Positions 9,077 to 17,169 of a stretch of 64,000 nucleotides of DNA are shown piece by piece. The notes below the pieces were generated by a model. That model was not told where the DNA came from. It saw nothing but the letters and a program-made list of their open reading frames with translations, and ran no database searches. The stretch lies in NCBI RefSeq assembly GCF_003351105.1, contig NZ_NKRG01000001.1:124001-188000 (forward strand), in the 5' to 3' direction. Each line of letters starts with the position of its first letter. Within the stretch, counting starts at the first letter, position 1. The position numbers and the translations under genes were made by a program. The stretch comes from Thermosipho africanus Ob7. Its GTDB lineage: Bacteria; Thermotogota; Thermotogae; Thermotogales; Fervidobacteriaceae.

Positions 9077-10442
9077 GAGTGATGATTTTAAAGAGTATTC
9101 ATATGTAAAAAAATTTAGCGATTCTGAGATAAGATTAAACAGTATTAATGGCAACCGTGGGGTTGCCTTAATTTTTCCGAATAATTATACTGTTGCTGCA
9201 AGTTCACTATCTTGGAGTTGGGTTCAGCAGCTATTTTGGGAATACAATATCCCGGTGGAAAGATATTTTTATGAAAAATGGTTCAAAAAATTTTATTCAA
9301 TAGAATCTTTTACTCCACTAGATGAAAATAAGGTTTTTTTATTTTCTTTTCATTTTGAACCTGATATTGAAAATATAGTGGATATATTAAAAAAACAGGG
9401 AATACCAATTTTAAAAAATCAAAGAAATGAAAATCATCCTACTATAATCATAGGTGGAGCAATAACGTTTTTTAATCTTGAACTTGTAAAGCCTATTGCG
9501 GATGTTATAGTAATTGGAGATTTAGAGGATAAAGTTGAGCAAATCTCAGAGGGTATTAATATTTTGCTAAAGGACAAGGAAAGTGGATTAAAATTTTTAG
9601 ACAAAATTGATAATGTAATAGTTAATGAGCAAAAAAATTACACATTAAGTAATTTTGATATATCAAAAAAGCTTCCTGCTTCACACATTATTACTAGATT
9701 TTCAGAATTTGGAGAAAAAAGACTTATAGAAATTGGACGTGGATGCATAAGAAGATGTAAATTCTGTGTTATGGGAAATACAAAAAAGCCTGTAAAGTTT
9801 GTAAAACCAGAACTTATAAAAGACTTATTAAAAGATGAAAAATATCCAATTGGTATAATTAGTGCAACTATAACAGATTATCCATGGCTTGATGAATTAC
9901 TTGATATTTTGGAATACTATGAAATAAAATTTTCGGTTTCTTCGATGAGAGCAGATGGGATTACAAAAAGACTTTTAAGGCTTTTAAAAGAAAGTGGTCA
10001 AAATACATACACGATTGCACCAGAAGGTATTTCTCAAAAAATTAGAGACGTTATGTTAAAAGATCTTAATGAAGAAGAATTGTTAACTGCTCTTGAGATG
10101 GGAAGAATGGAGAATTTTTCAAGTGTTAAGCTTTATTATATAGTTGGTTTTGATGAAGAAGATAATGAAGATTTTAATGAACTTAAATCTTTTATTGACA
10201 AGGTAAAAAAGCTTGGATATAAGTCTATTACTTTAAGTATTAATCCTTTGATTCCAAAGAAAAACACACCATTTTATGGAAGAAAATTTATAAATGAGAG
10301 AAGGTATAATGAGATAAGAAAATGGATGTATGAAAATTTAAAGGGAGTAAAACTTCACTTTGAAAGTTATAAACTTTCTAAAAAACAGAATTTATACAAT
10401 AATATTAGTTTAGAAGAATTAATAAATCTTTTTAGTAAGTAA
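9060..10442 (+). CDS. Radical SAM protein with N-terminal B12-binding-like domain
   Basis: A 460-residue protein. The N-terminal half has a Rossmann-like segment (TIIIGGAI, ADVIVIGDLEDKV) like the cobalamin-binding domains of this superfamily. The radical SAM cluster motif GRGCIRRCKFC (CX3CX2C) is near residue 225, followed by TIAPEGISQKIRD and YYIVGFDEEDNED. The catalytic part is similar to the larger radical SAM protein at 30604-32382, so the two are probably distant paralogues. TTG start at 9060 follows AGGAGGAAAGCAG and overlaps the thioesterase-like gene. Substrate unknown. Confidence 0.82.
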   Translation: MRRPRKSDDFKEYSYVKKFSDSEIRLNSINGNRGVALIFPNNYTVAASSLSWSWVQQLFWEYNIPVERYFYEKWFKKFYSIESFTPLDENKVFLFSFHFEPDIENIVDILKKQGIPILKNQRNENHPTIIIGGAITFFNLELVKPIADVIVIGDLEDKVEQISEGINILLKDKESGLKFLDKIDNVIVNEQKNYTLSNFDISKKLPASHIITRFSEFGEKRLIEIGRGCIRRCKFCVMGNTKKPVKFVKPELIKDLLKDEKYPIGIISATITDYPWLDELLDILEYYEIKFSVSSMRADGITKRLLRLLKESGQNTYTIAPEGISQKIRDVMLKDLNEEELLTALEMGRMENFSSVKLYYIVGFDEEDNEDFNELKSFIDKVKKLGYKSITLSINPLIPKKNTPFYGRKFINERRYNEIRKWMYENLKGVKLHFESYKLSKKQNLYNNISLEELINLFSK

Positions 10443-10466
10443 TTAAAGAGAATCTCAAAAAAGATA

Positions 10467-10494
10467 TTGACTAATTAAAAATTTATGATAGAAT
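10467..10494 (+). promoter_or_regulatory. Promoter of tRNA-Leu
   Basis: TTGACT (10467-10472) and TAGAAT (10489-10494) with 16 bases between them. The tRNA begins 14 bases after the -10 box. Confidence 0.7.
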
Positions 10495-10507
10495 AGAAAA
10501 CGGTGAC

Positions 10508-10597
10508 GCCGGGGTGGCGGAATTGGGAGACGCAGCGGACTTAAAATCCGCTGGGGGTTACACCTCCGTGTCGGTTCGAGTCCGATCCCCGGCACCA
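10508..10597 (+). tRNA. tRNA-Leu (anticodon UAA)
   Basis: The acceptor arm GCCGGGG pairs with CCCCGGC. The anticodon stem GCGGA/TCCGC encloses CTTAAAA, giving UAA. A long variable arm (GCTGGGGGTTACACCTCCGT) and the T arm with GGTTCGAGTCC follow. The discriminator A and CCA are encoded. The long variable arm and anticodon make it a leucine tRNA. Confidence 0.97.
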
Positions 10598-10598
10598 C

Positions 10599-10626
10599 TT
10601 GAAAAAAATGGAAGTTTTGTTATAAT
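10599..10626 (+). promoter_or_regulatory. Promoter of initiator tRNA-Met
   Basis: TTGAAA (10599-10604), 16-base spacer and perfect TATAAT (10621-10626), located directly after the CCA end of tRNA-Leu. The second tRNA therefore has its own promoter although the genes are only 41 bases apart. Confidence 0.75.
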
Positions 10627-10638
10627 AGATATAGACGG

Positions 10639-10715
10639 TGCGGGGTGGAGCAGTCTGGCAGCTCGTTGGGCTCATAACCCAAAGGCCGCAGGTTCAAATC
10701 CTGCCCCCGCTACCA
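10639..10715 (+). tRNA. Initiator tRNA-Met (CAU) with U1:U72 mismatch
   Basis: A 77-base tRNA including encoded CCA. The anticodon stem-loop TTGGG-CTCATAA-CCCAA has the three G:C pairs that mark bacterial initiator tRNAs. The acceptor strands are TGCGGGG and CCCCGCT, so pair 1:72 is U:U. An unpaired 1:72 position is the other initiator hallmark, but the usual bases are C and A. D and T arms are normal (T stem GCAGG/CCTGC). Confidence 0.93.
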
Positions 10716-10720
10716 GACAA

Positions 10721-10757
10721 GGAGAGCAGGCAGTAGTCTGCTCTCTTTTTTTATTTT
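10721..10757 (+). terminator. Rho-independent terminator after the tRNA pair
   Basis: Stem GAGAGCAG (10722-10729) and CTGCTCTC (10738-10745), 8-base loop, then a run of T from 10745. Confidence 0.88.
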
Positions 10758-10790
10758 TTATTTTTTAAGTTTTTTTTAAGGTTTGTTTGT

Positions 10791-10796
10791 TATAAT
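10791..10796 (+). promoter_or_regulatory. Likely -10 box of the TolC/MacAB-like operon
   Basis: A perfect TATAAT lies 31 bases before the first TolC-like gene. The region where a -35 box should be (about 10768-10773) is a T-rich run with no good match, so only the -10 box is claimed. Confidence 0.4.
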
Positions 10797-10826
10797 TTAT
10801 ACAACAAATTTAAAGGAGGGAAAACG

Positions 10827-11834
10827 ATGAAAAAATTGGTATCGTTTTTAGTTCTGTTTTTTGTTTCTTTTTCATTTGCACTTTCTGATGATATAATTTT
10901 GGGATTAAAACAGAAAGATTCATATGTTTCAAACGCTTTGACTTTTGAGAAAAAGAAGATTGAGTATGAAAATTTAAAAATTACTGCAGATAGTACCATT
11001 TCAAAATTAAGTGCTGAGGTTCAATATTATTCTGCACTTTCACAATTTCAAAATGGGGAAAGCAATTTTTTTAAGTCTGTTGTTTCGATATTATTTTCTT
11101 TAAACATTAATAAGCTAAATTTACAGATAAAAAAGCTTTCGTATGAAAATGCAAAGATCAGTTATGAAAATTCAAAAGAGTTGTATGAAAAAAACTTAAT
11201 TTCTAAAGCAGAATGGTTAAAGGCAGAATATGATTTGGAGAATGCCGAGTATAATTTAAAGCTTGCAGAAAAAAATCTTGAAGATAGTTTAAGTGATTTT
11301 AGAAAATATTTTGACTTTGATGAAAATTTTACTCTTGATGTCAATTTTATTGATTTAAAAATTACTACGAATGTAGAGGAATTACCTGATTATAAGGTTC
11401 AGTTATTAAATTATCAAATTTTATATGATGAATATATGGTTGAAAAAGATTATCTCTCAGAATCTGAAAAAAGGCAAAAAGAAATTGACCTGCAAATTTC
11501 AAAAATTAACCTTGAAGATTTAAAAGAAAGTATTGAAAAAAGTATTTCATCTTTTAATGATGAACTCGAACTTATTAAAAAGGAACTTGAAGTTTTAGAG
11601 GCAAATAGAAAATATCAAGAAGAAAATTTGAATTATACTAAAGTAAGATATGAAAAGGGATTAGTTGAAAATTCTCAATACAATCAAGCACAAATTTCTT
11701 ATCTTAACGCTTTGCTTCAAATTGAAAATAAAAAGATGAATTATATTACTAAATTAATAGATATTTCAAAATATTCTGAAAGGAGTATCGAAGATATTTT
11801 AAAAGAAGCATTGGTTATAAATTGGGGTGATTAA
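10827..11834 (+). CDS. TolC family outer-envelope efflux protein, short form
   Basis: 335 residues with a signal peptide (about residues 1-19) and then mostly long amphipathic helices with heptad-like repeats. Two internal repeats are visible: NSKELYEKNLISKAEWLKAE near residue 115 and VRYEKGLVENSQYNQAQIS near residue 272. This is the outer membrane efflux protein pattern (residues equivalent to R-Y-E-x-G-x-x-S). It is shorter than ordinary TolC (about 430-490 residues), and little sequence that would form the beta barrel is visible. First gene of a five-gene efflux operon, with AAAGGAGG before its ATG. Confidence 0.72.
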   Translation: MKKLVSFLVLFFVSFSFALSDDIILGLKQKDSYVSNALTFEKKKIEYENLKITADSTISKLSAEVQYYSALSQFQNGESNFFKSVVSILFSLNINKLNLQIKKLSYENAKISYENSKELYEKNLISKAEWLKAEYDLENAEYNLKLAEKNLEDSLSDFRKYFDFDENFTLDVNFIDLKITTNVEELPDYKVQLLNYQILYDEYMVEKDYLSESEKRQKEIDLQISKINLEDLKESIEKSISSFNDELELIKKELEVLEANRKYQEENLNYTKVRYEKGLVENSQYNQAQISYLNALLQIENKKMNYITKLIDISKYSERSIEDILKEALVINWGD

Positions 11835-11836
11835 AA

Positions 11837-13171
11837 TTGAAGAAAATAATATTAATATTTATTTTTGTCTTTTCAAGCCTTATTTTTTCAAATATGCAAG
11901 AGGAGATAAGAAATTACGTTGAAAATTCTCCAGAATATCTTCAAGCATTAAAAAATTACATCAATTTATCTTATGAGAAAGGATATAGCTTAAGTTTTGG
12001 TACAAATTTAAATAAGGTTTCATTTGAATACGACTTTGATAGTTATCAGTTAAGTGTGCCAGTGACTTTCAGTTTTTCCGATGATTTTAGTGTGAGTGCA
12101 AATTTTTCGGCTAATAACGATGTTCTAACATTTCCAGTTGGAATAGATTTTAATGTTTTTAATTTTGATATTAATCTAAATGGCAACTTTAGATTTGTTA
12201 ATGATGAATTCAAAGATTCATATGGTATTTCAATTAGCAAAAATTTGTTTGATAATAGTGATGAAGAGGATTTAGAAGAGAAAATTTCTCTTTTAAATGC
12301 AAAATGGAATTTACTCAATGTAAAAAATCAAAAGGTTATAGAATACCTAAATAATGCGTATTATAGCCTTTACTATTCCAAAATGTATGAAATCTACTCT
12401 AAATTGTATCAATTAAAGAAAGAAGAGTTTAAAAAAGTTGAAGAAAAATACTCAAAGGGTATTATCTCTCAGATAGAGTATCTTAATGAGAAAAAATCTT
12501 TGCTTATGTTGCAAAAAAATTTAAAAAGCTATGAAAGTAAAAAAAGTGAATATGAAAAATATTCTGGCTTTCCATTTAATATGTTTGAAGTTAACTTACC
12601 ACAGAAAGATTTTGGAAAAAGGTTAGATTTAAAAGCCTTAGAGATTCAAAAACAGTTAAATGAGTTGAAAAAAGAAAGATTATATCAACTTTATGTACCA
12701 AATATAAACTTGGGTTTTTCCATTGACTATGACTACAAAGAAGGTAGCAGTGATAAAGAATTTAAGCCTAAAGTCTATTTGAGCTTTACATTAGATTTAT
12801 TCGGAAATAAAAAGCTTGAAAAAGAAAATATTTTAATTGACTATGAAATAGCATCAAAAAATCTCCAAGAAAAGATCGATATGTTAGAAAACCAATATGA
12901 ACAATTTTTTTACGAACTTGAAAACTCTAATAATGATTATGAAATAGCATTAATTGAGAAAAAGATAAAAGAAATTAACTTGGAAAAAGTTAAAGAAAAG
13001 TTTGAAAAGGGGTTAGTAACTGAAAATGAATATAAGATATCAGAATATGAATATTTGATAGAAGAATATAATCTTGAAAATGTAGAATTTTCTATCTTTA
13101 TTAAAAAGCTAAATATCTATAGCTTTTTAGGATACGATCTTTTGTCTCTTATTGAGGAGGTGCTAGAGTGA
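11837..13171 (+). CDS. TolC family outer-envelope efflux protein, long form
   Basis: 444 residues with a signal peptide (about 1-18). Residues 45-130 are rich in alternating beta-type segments (PVTFSFSDDFSVSANFS, then LNGNFRFVN), which could form the barrel. The rest is helical with two repeat marks, EEKYSKGIISQIEYLNEK near residue 208 and KVKEKFEKGLVTENEYKISE near residue 390. It begins at TTG or a nearby start two bases after the short TolC-like gene and probably supplies the outer membrane duct of the pump encoded downstream. Confidence 0.75.
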   Translation: MKKIILIFIFVFSSLIFSNMQEEIRNYVENSPEYLQALKNYINLSYEKGYSLSFGTNLNKVSFEYDFDSYQLSVPVTFSFSDDFSVSANFSANNDVLTFPVGIDFNVFNFDINLNGNFRFVNDEFKDSYGISISKNLFDNSDEEDLEEKISLLNAKWNLLNVKNQKVIEYLNNAYYSLYYSKMYEIYSKLYQLKKEEFKKVEEKYSKGIISQIEYLNEKKSLLMLQKNLKSYESKKSEYEKYSGFPFNMFEVNLPQKDFGKRLDLKALEIQKQLNELKKERLYQLYVPNINLGFSIDYDYKEGSSDKEFKPKVYLSFTLDLFGNKKLEKENILIDYEIASKNLQEKIDMLENQYEQFFYELENSNNDYEIALIEKKIKEINLEKVKEKFEKGLVTENEYKISEYEYLIEEYNLENVEFSIFIKKLNIYSFLGYDLLSLIEEVLE

Positions 13172-14187
13172 AAAAGAAAGCTTTTATTCTTTCTTTAATG
13201 ATTTTGATTTTATTAATCTCTTCATGTGGTTTAAACTCTAATAAGGATAATGTAGCGCTTGTAAAAAGCATAGAATATACAGTTAAAAAATCAGACTTGG
13301 TAGAATCGGTAAGTGCAACTGGAAAAATCATACCAAAAAATTATATGACGATTTATCCGGAGGTTTCAGGAAAAGTTGTAGAAGTTTACGTAAATGAGGG
13401 TGATTTTGTTAAAAAAGGAGATCCTATTTTAAAGATTGATGATGAAGATTATAAGATTTCTTATTTAAATGCAAAACTCTCATATGAAATGGTAAAAGGA
13501 AATGGAACACTCGAGGAAGAATTAAAGAGACTTCAATATGAAAAAGCATACGATGATTTTGTAAATACAGTTATAAAGGCGCCAATATCTGGATATATTG
13601 TAAATTTTTCGAAAAAAGTTGGAGACTTGGTAAATCAAAATCAAGCTTTATGCGTAATTTTAGATAGGTCTAATTTTGAATTTGAAGGAACTATTGATAT
13701 TATTGATTATTCAAAGGTACAGGTAGGTCAAAAAATAAGTATTGAAGTTGAAGGAAATTCTGAAATATTGCAGGGGGAGATTACCTATAAGCAAATTGCT
13801 AATATCTCATCTGCAAATGTGACAACAGCAACAATAAGAGCTGATATTAATAAGGTAAAATTTCCTGAAAATATTTTTATAGGAGCATCATGTGAAGGTG
13901 AAATTTTAACGATTAACAAGAAAGATGTCTTAAAAGTTCCAACAAACGCAGTGATAGTAAAAAATGGAAAAAGGTATGTTCAAGTAAAAACTGGAGAAGA
14001 TGAAAATAATAATCCCATTAGTGAGCTTAGAGAAATTAAAATTGGTGCAATTACTGAAGATTTTGTAGAAGTTGTATCAGGATTAAATGAAGGGGATGTT
14101 GTACTAATTCAAAATAAATCTTTAAGTAAGAATTTAAGTAAAGCTGGGAATGCTGCACCACCTCCACTTGTAAGACCTGGTAAATAA
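13168..14187 (+). CDS. MacA-like periplasmic adaptor lipoprotein (HlyD/RND adaptor family)
   Basis: 339 residues. The signal ends in a lipobox, LLISSC, with Cys20 as the predicted lipidated residue. A biotinyl-lipoyl-like domain (SVSATGKIIPKNYMTIYPEV then VYVNEGDFVKKGDPIL) is split by a very short hairpin, shorter than in MacA. A beta-barrel domain and a membrane-proximal domain ending in GLNEGDVVLIQ follow. It should link the MacB-type transporter to the TolC-like proteins. Overlaps the preceding gene by 4 bases. Confidence 0.88.
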   Translation: MKKKAFILSLMILILLISSCGLNSNKDNVALVKSIEYTVKKSDLVESVSATGKIIPKNYMTIYPEVSGKVVEVYVNEGDFVKKGDPILKIDDEDYKISYLNAKLSYEMVKGNGTLEEELKRLQYEKAYDDFVNTVIKAPISGYIVNFSKKVGDLVNQNQALCVILDRSNFEFEGTIDIIDYSKVQVGQKISIEVEGNSEILQGEITYKQIANISSANVTTATIRADINKVKFPENIFIGASCEGEILTINKKDVLKVPTNAVIVKNGKRYVQVKTGEDENNNPISELREIKIGAITEDFVEVVSGLNEGDVVLIQNKSLSKNLSKAGNAAPPPLVRPGK

Positions 14188-14203
14188 AGAAAGAGGTGAG
14201 TAT

Positions 14204-14902
14204 ATGGAAATAGTCTTTGAAATGAATCAGGTTAAAAAAATCTATAAAATGGGTGATGTGGATGTCAAAGCTTTGGATGGAATATCGTTTAAAATAAAAA
14301 AAGGAGAATTCGTTATCATTATGGGGCCTTCAGGATCCGGGAAATCAACTACTTTACACATTATGGGATGTCTTGATAAACCAACTAGTGGAAATGTTTA
14401 TATAGATGGTGTTGATGTAAGTAAGCTAAACGATAAATTACTTGCAAAAATTAGAGGTGAAAAGATAGGCTTTGTCTTTCAACAATTTAATTTGCTTCCA
14501 AGACTTACAGCACTTGAAAATGTAGAACTTCCGATGATGTATAAAGGAGTTCCTTTGAAAAAGAGGCGTAAAAGGGCGAAAGAATTGCTGGAGTTAGTTG
14601 GACTTGGTGATAGAATTAATCACAAACCAACACAACTATCAGGAGGACAAATGCAAAGAGTTGCTATTGCAAGGGCACTTGCAAATGAGCCAAGTTATAT
14701 TTTGGCAGATGAACCAACTGGGAATTTGGATTCAAAGAGTGGAGAAGATATTTTAGAGATATTTAAGCGTTTAAATAAAGATGGTATGACCGTTGTAATT
14801 GTAACTCATGACCCTGAGTTAGAACTCTTGGGAAATCATGTAATTTTTCTAAGAGATGGAAAGATCCAAGGGAGAGATATCTATGATTTACGAGATGTTT
14901 AA
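14204..14902 (+). CDS. ABC transporter ATP-binding protein, MacB/LolD type
   Basis: 232 residues of the MacB/LolD/FtsE-type ATPase group. Walker A GPSGSGKST is near residue 42, Q-loop FVFQQFNLLPRLTALENV near 90, signature LSGGQMQRVAIARAL near 146, Walker B YILADEPTGNLDS near 166 and H-loop VIVTHD near 202. It powers the adjacent permease. ATG follows AGAGGTGAGTAT. The 3' end overlaps the permease gene by 20 bases. Confidence 0.94.
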   Translation: MEIVFEMNQVKKIYKMGDVDVKALDGISFKIKKGEFVIIMGPSGSGKSTTLHIMGCLDKPTSGNVYIDGVDVSKLNDKLLAKIRGEKIGFVFQQFNLLPRLTALENVELPMMYKGVPLKKRRKRAKELLELVGLGDRINHKPTQLSGGQMQRVAIARALANEPSYILADEPTGNLDSKSGEDILEIFKRLNKDGMTVVIVTHDPELELLGNHVIFLRDGKIQGRDIYDLRDV

Positions 14903-16064
14903 AGAGGCTATAAGAAGTTTGATGTACAATAAAATGAGATCTTTTCTTTCTATGCTTGGAATAGTAATTGGAGTAATGGCAGTAATAATAGTACTTTCAC
15001 TTGGAAATGGTGCAACTTACTCAGTAAAAAGTGAAATTGAATCAATAGGCTCAAACGTCTTTTTTGTAATGGCAAAGAGGACAAAATACGGAAAACTTAC
15101 TTTGGATGATATTGAAGAAATGAAAAGGCAAGCGATGTATCTTACCGACATTACTCCAAGCTTTTCATCGAATGGTAATTTCAAATATGCTGAAAATACT
15201 ATTTCAACACAATTTTATGCTACAAATCCAGATTTTATAAATATATTTGGCCTCAAGGTAGAAAGTGGAAGACTAATTAATGCGCTTGACTTTGAAGGTG
15301 GTTTAAAGGTTGCTGTAATAGGAAGTTATGTGGCTGAAGAATTATTTGGAGAAGAAGATCCTTTAGGAAAAGAAATAAAGCTATATATTAATAATAGGTT
15401 TTTGCCGTTAAAAGTTGTTGGAGTTCTTGAAGAAACAGGATCAAAATTATTTTTAAATGTAGACAATGTAGTATTCATACCATTTACAACGGTTGAGCAA
15501 AGGTTATTGAAACTAGATACTGTAAATCAATTTTTTGCTAAGGCAAAAAATAGCGAAGTGGTAGAGCAAGCAAAAGATGAACTAGAAATATTTTTATTTT
15601 CAAGGTTAAAAGATGAGGATTCTTATAAAATTTTAAGTCAGGATGAAATACTTGATACTATAAATCAAGTTACAGGAATGCTTAATTTAGTTCTTGGAGC
15701 TATAGCAGGGATTTCACTTCTTGTCGGTGGTATAGGAATAATGAATATTATGTTGGTGTCAGTTACTGAAAGAACACGTGAGATAGGAATAAAAAAGGCA
15801 ATAGGTGCAACAAATTCAAATATTATGCTTCAATTTTTAATTGAATCATCCATTTTAACAGTTAGTGCTGGAATAATTGGAGTAATTATGGGAATGGTCT
15901 TTTCAAACTTTATAGGTAAATTTATAAATGTTACTCCACACTTTAGAGTTGATCAAATTATTCTATCATTTGTTATTTCAGGCCTTATTGGATTATTTTT
16001 TGGGATTTATCCTGCAATTAAAGCTTCAAAGCTTAATCCTGTTGATGCATTAAGGTATGAATAA
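14883..16064 (+). CDS. MacB/FtsX-type ABC transporter permease
   Basis: 393 residues with the MacB topology: an N-terminal helix (RSFLSMLGIVIGVMAVIIV), a large periplasmic MacB core domain, and three C-terminal helices starting at NLVLGAIAGISLLVGGIGIMN and followed by VSVTERTREIGIKKAIGAT. The family moves substrates from the periplasm outwards in a mechanotransmission cycle with MacA and TolC. ATG 14883 follows GGGAGAG. An upstream in-frame start would overlap the ATPase gene further and has no better SD. Substrate unknown. Confidence 0.93.
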   Translation: MIYEMFKEAIRSLMYNKMRSFLSMLGIVIGVMAVIIVLSLGNGATYSVKSEIESIGSNVFFVMAKRTKYGKLTLDDIEEMKRQAMYLTDITPSFSSNGNFKYAENTISTQFYATNPDFINIFGLKVESGRLINALDFEGGLKVAVIGSYVAEELFGEEDPLGKEIKLYINNRFLPLKVVGVLEETGSKLFLNVDNVVFIPFTTVEQRLLKLDTVNQFFAKAKNSEVVEQAKDELEIFLFSRLKDEDSYKILSQDEILDTINQVTGMLNLVLGAIAGISLLVGGIGIMNIMLVSVTERTREIGIKKAIGATNSNIMLQFLIESSILTVSAGIIGVIMGMVFSNFIGKFINVTPHFRVDQIILSFVISGLIGLFFGIYPAIKASKLNPVDALRYE

Positions 16065-16090
16065 AGCCCTATGGAATTTCCATAGGGCTT
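16064..16090. terminator. Bidirectional stem-loop between convergent operons
   Basis: A perfect palindrome with arms AAGCCCTATGGAA and TTCCATAGGGCTT around one central T. It overlaps the last base of the MacB-type stop codon and the stop codon of the minus-strand lipoprotein gene. The T tracts on both sides are weak, so termination strength is uncertain. Confidence 0.75.
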
Positions 16091-16385
16091 AAAATTCAAG
16101 TGCAATAACTATTGAAAATTTATAGCCTTTAAATTTATGCATTTTATATAGCATTATACCATATATATCTGCAAGTATATCGTAAAAATCGCATACGCCA
16201 TTTTTAGATAATAGATCGTACACTTCTTTTGCAATCCCTATTGAAAAAGTAATAACTTCACTTTTATCTGAAAAGGATGAGAAAATAGATTCTAAGACGC
16301 TCGATACATTCATATGAAGTAATTTGTCATCTGAAAAGCAAGAAATAGCAATTAAAATTGTAAATATTAAAACTAACCTTTTCAT
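16089..16385 (-). CDS. Small YfiM/DUF2279-like lipoprotein
   Basis: 98 residues. The N-terminus is a lipoprotein signal (LIAISC, Cys16). The mature part carries DKLLHMNVSS, then GIAKEVYDLL, then a short acidic stretch and DFYDILADIYGI, which follows the pattern of the small YfiM-type (DUF2279) lipoproteins: D-K-x-x-H, G-x-x-K-E-x-x-D, D-x-x-A-D-x-x-G. It overlaps kamE by 4 bases and so is translated as the last gene of the lysine operon, although nothing in the family suggests a metabolic role. Confidence 0.65.
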   Translation of the reverse strand: MKRLVLIFTILIAISCFSDDKLLHMNVSSVLESIFSSFSDKSEVITFSIGIAKEVYDLLSKNGVCDFYDILADIYGIMLYKMHKFKGYKFSIVIALEF

Positions 16386-17167
16386 TTTGCTTGCATTCTT
16401 CTATAAAGTTCTTTTGCAACAAAAGCTCCAACATGTTCTGCAAATGTATTTGGGCCAAAGCCCGCATCATATCCAAGTTCTTTTGCAAGTTCGTGGGTAA
16501 TTCTTGGACCACCTACTACTAATATAACGTTATCGCGTATTCCTTCTGCTTCAAGTAGCTCTACTAATTCCGTTAAATGTTTTATGTGGATATTTTTTTG
16601 TGTAACCGTTTGTGAAACAAGTAAAGCATCGGCTTTTACTTCAATAGCTTTTTTAACAAATTCTTCAACAGGAACCTGACTTCCCATATTGTAAACTTCG
16701 AACATTTCGTATCTTTCTAGTCCGTAGTGTCCTGCAAATCCTTTCATGTTTAAAATTGCATCGAGACCAACCGTGTGTGCATCAGTGCCAATTGTCGCAC
16801 CTACAACCACTATTTTCCTTCCAATTTTTTCTTTTATAAATTGATCGATTTCATACATTGTCATTTCATCAACCTGAACTTTTGGAACATGTATGCTTTC
16901 ATAATCGACTGTGTGGATACAGTCTCCGTAACCTATAAAGAATGTAAAACCTTTTGTAAGCTCTTTTGAAAACACAACTTGTGGATTTTCTAGTCCCATT
17001 TTTTTCATTATTATTTTTGCAGCCTCTACTGCCTCATCCCCATATGGGACAGGCAAAGTAAAGCTAACTTGTACTTTCCCATCGTTCATTGTATCTCCAT
17101 ATGGTTTGACTGCTTTTAGATTAAGAGTTTTATCTATATTTTTCTTTTCAAGATTGTATCCGCTCAT
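16382..17167 (-). CDS. kamE: Lysine 5,6-aminomutase, beta subunit (cobalamin-binding)
   Basis: 261 residues. The cobalamin base-off motif is DAHTVG with His131, and 11 residues later comes Lys142 in NMKGF. This is the same spacing as the His/PLP-lysine pair (133/144) of the Clostridium sticklandii enzyme. With KamD it moves the terminal amino group of beta-lysine (or D-lysine) using adenosylcobalamin and PLP. The ATG at 17167, behind AAGGAAGG, is chosen over a GTG at 17176 that touches the SD. It overlaps kamD's end region closely and the lipoprotein gene by 4 bases. Confidence 0.95.
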   Translation of the reverse strand: MSGYNLEKKNIDKTLNLKAVKPYGDTMNDGKVQVSFTLPVPYGDEAVEAAKIIMKKMGLENPQVVFSKELTKGFTFFIGYGDCIHTVDYESIHVPKVQVDEMTMYEIDQFIKEKIGRKIVVVGATIGTDAHTVGLDAILNMKGFAGHYGLERYEMFEVYNMGSQVPVEEFVKKAIEVKADALLVSQTVTQKNIHIKHLTELVELLEAEGIRDNVILVVGGPRITHELAKELGYDAGFGPNTFAEHVGAFVAKELYRRMQAK

Positions 17168-17169
17168 TT

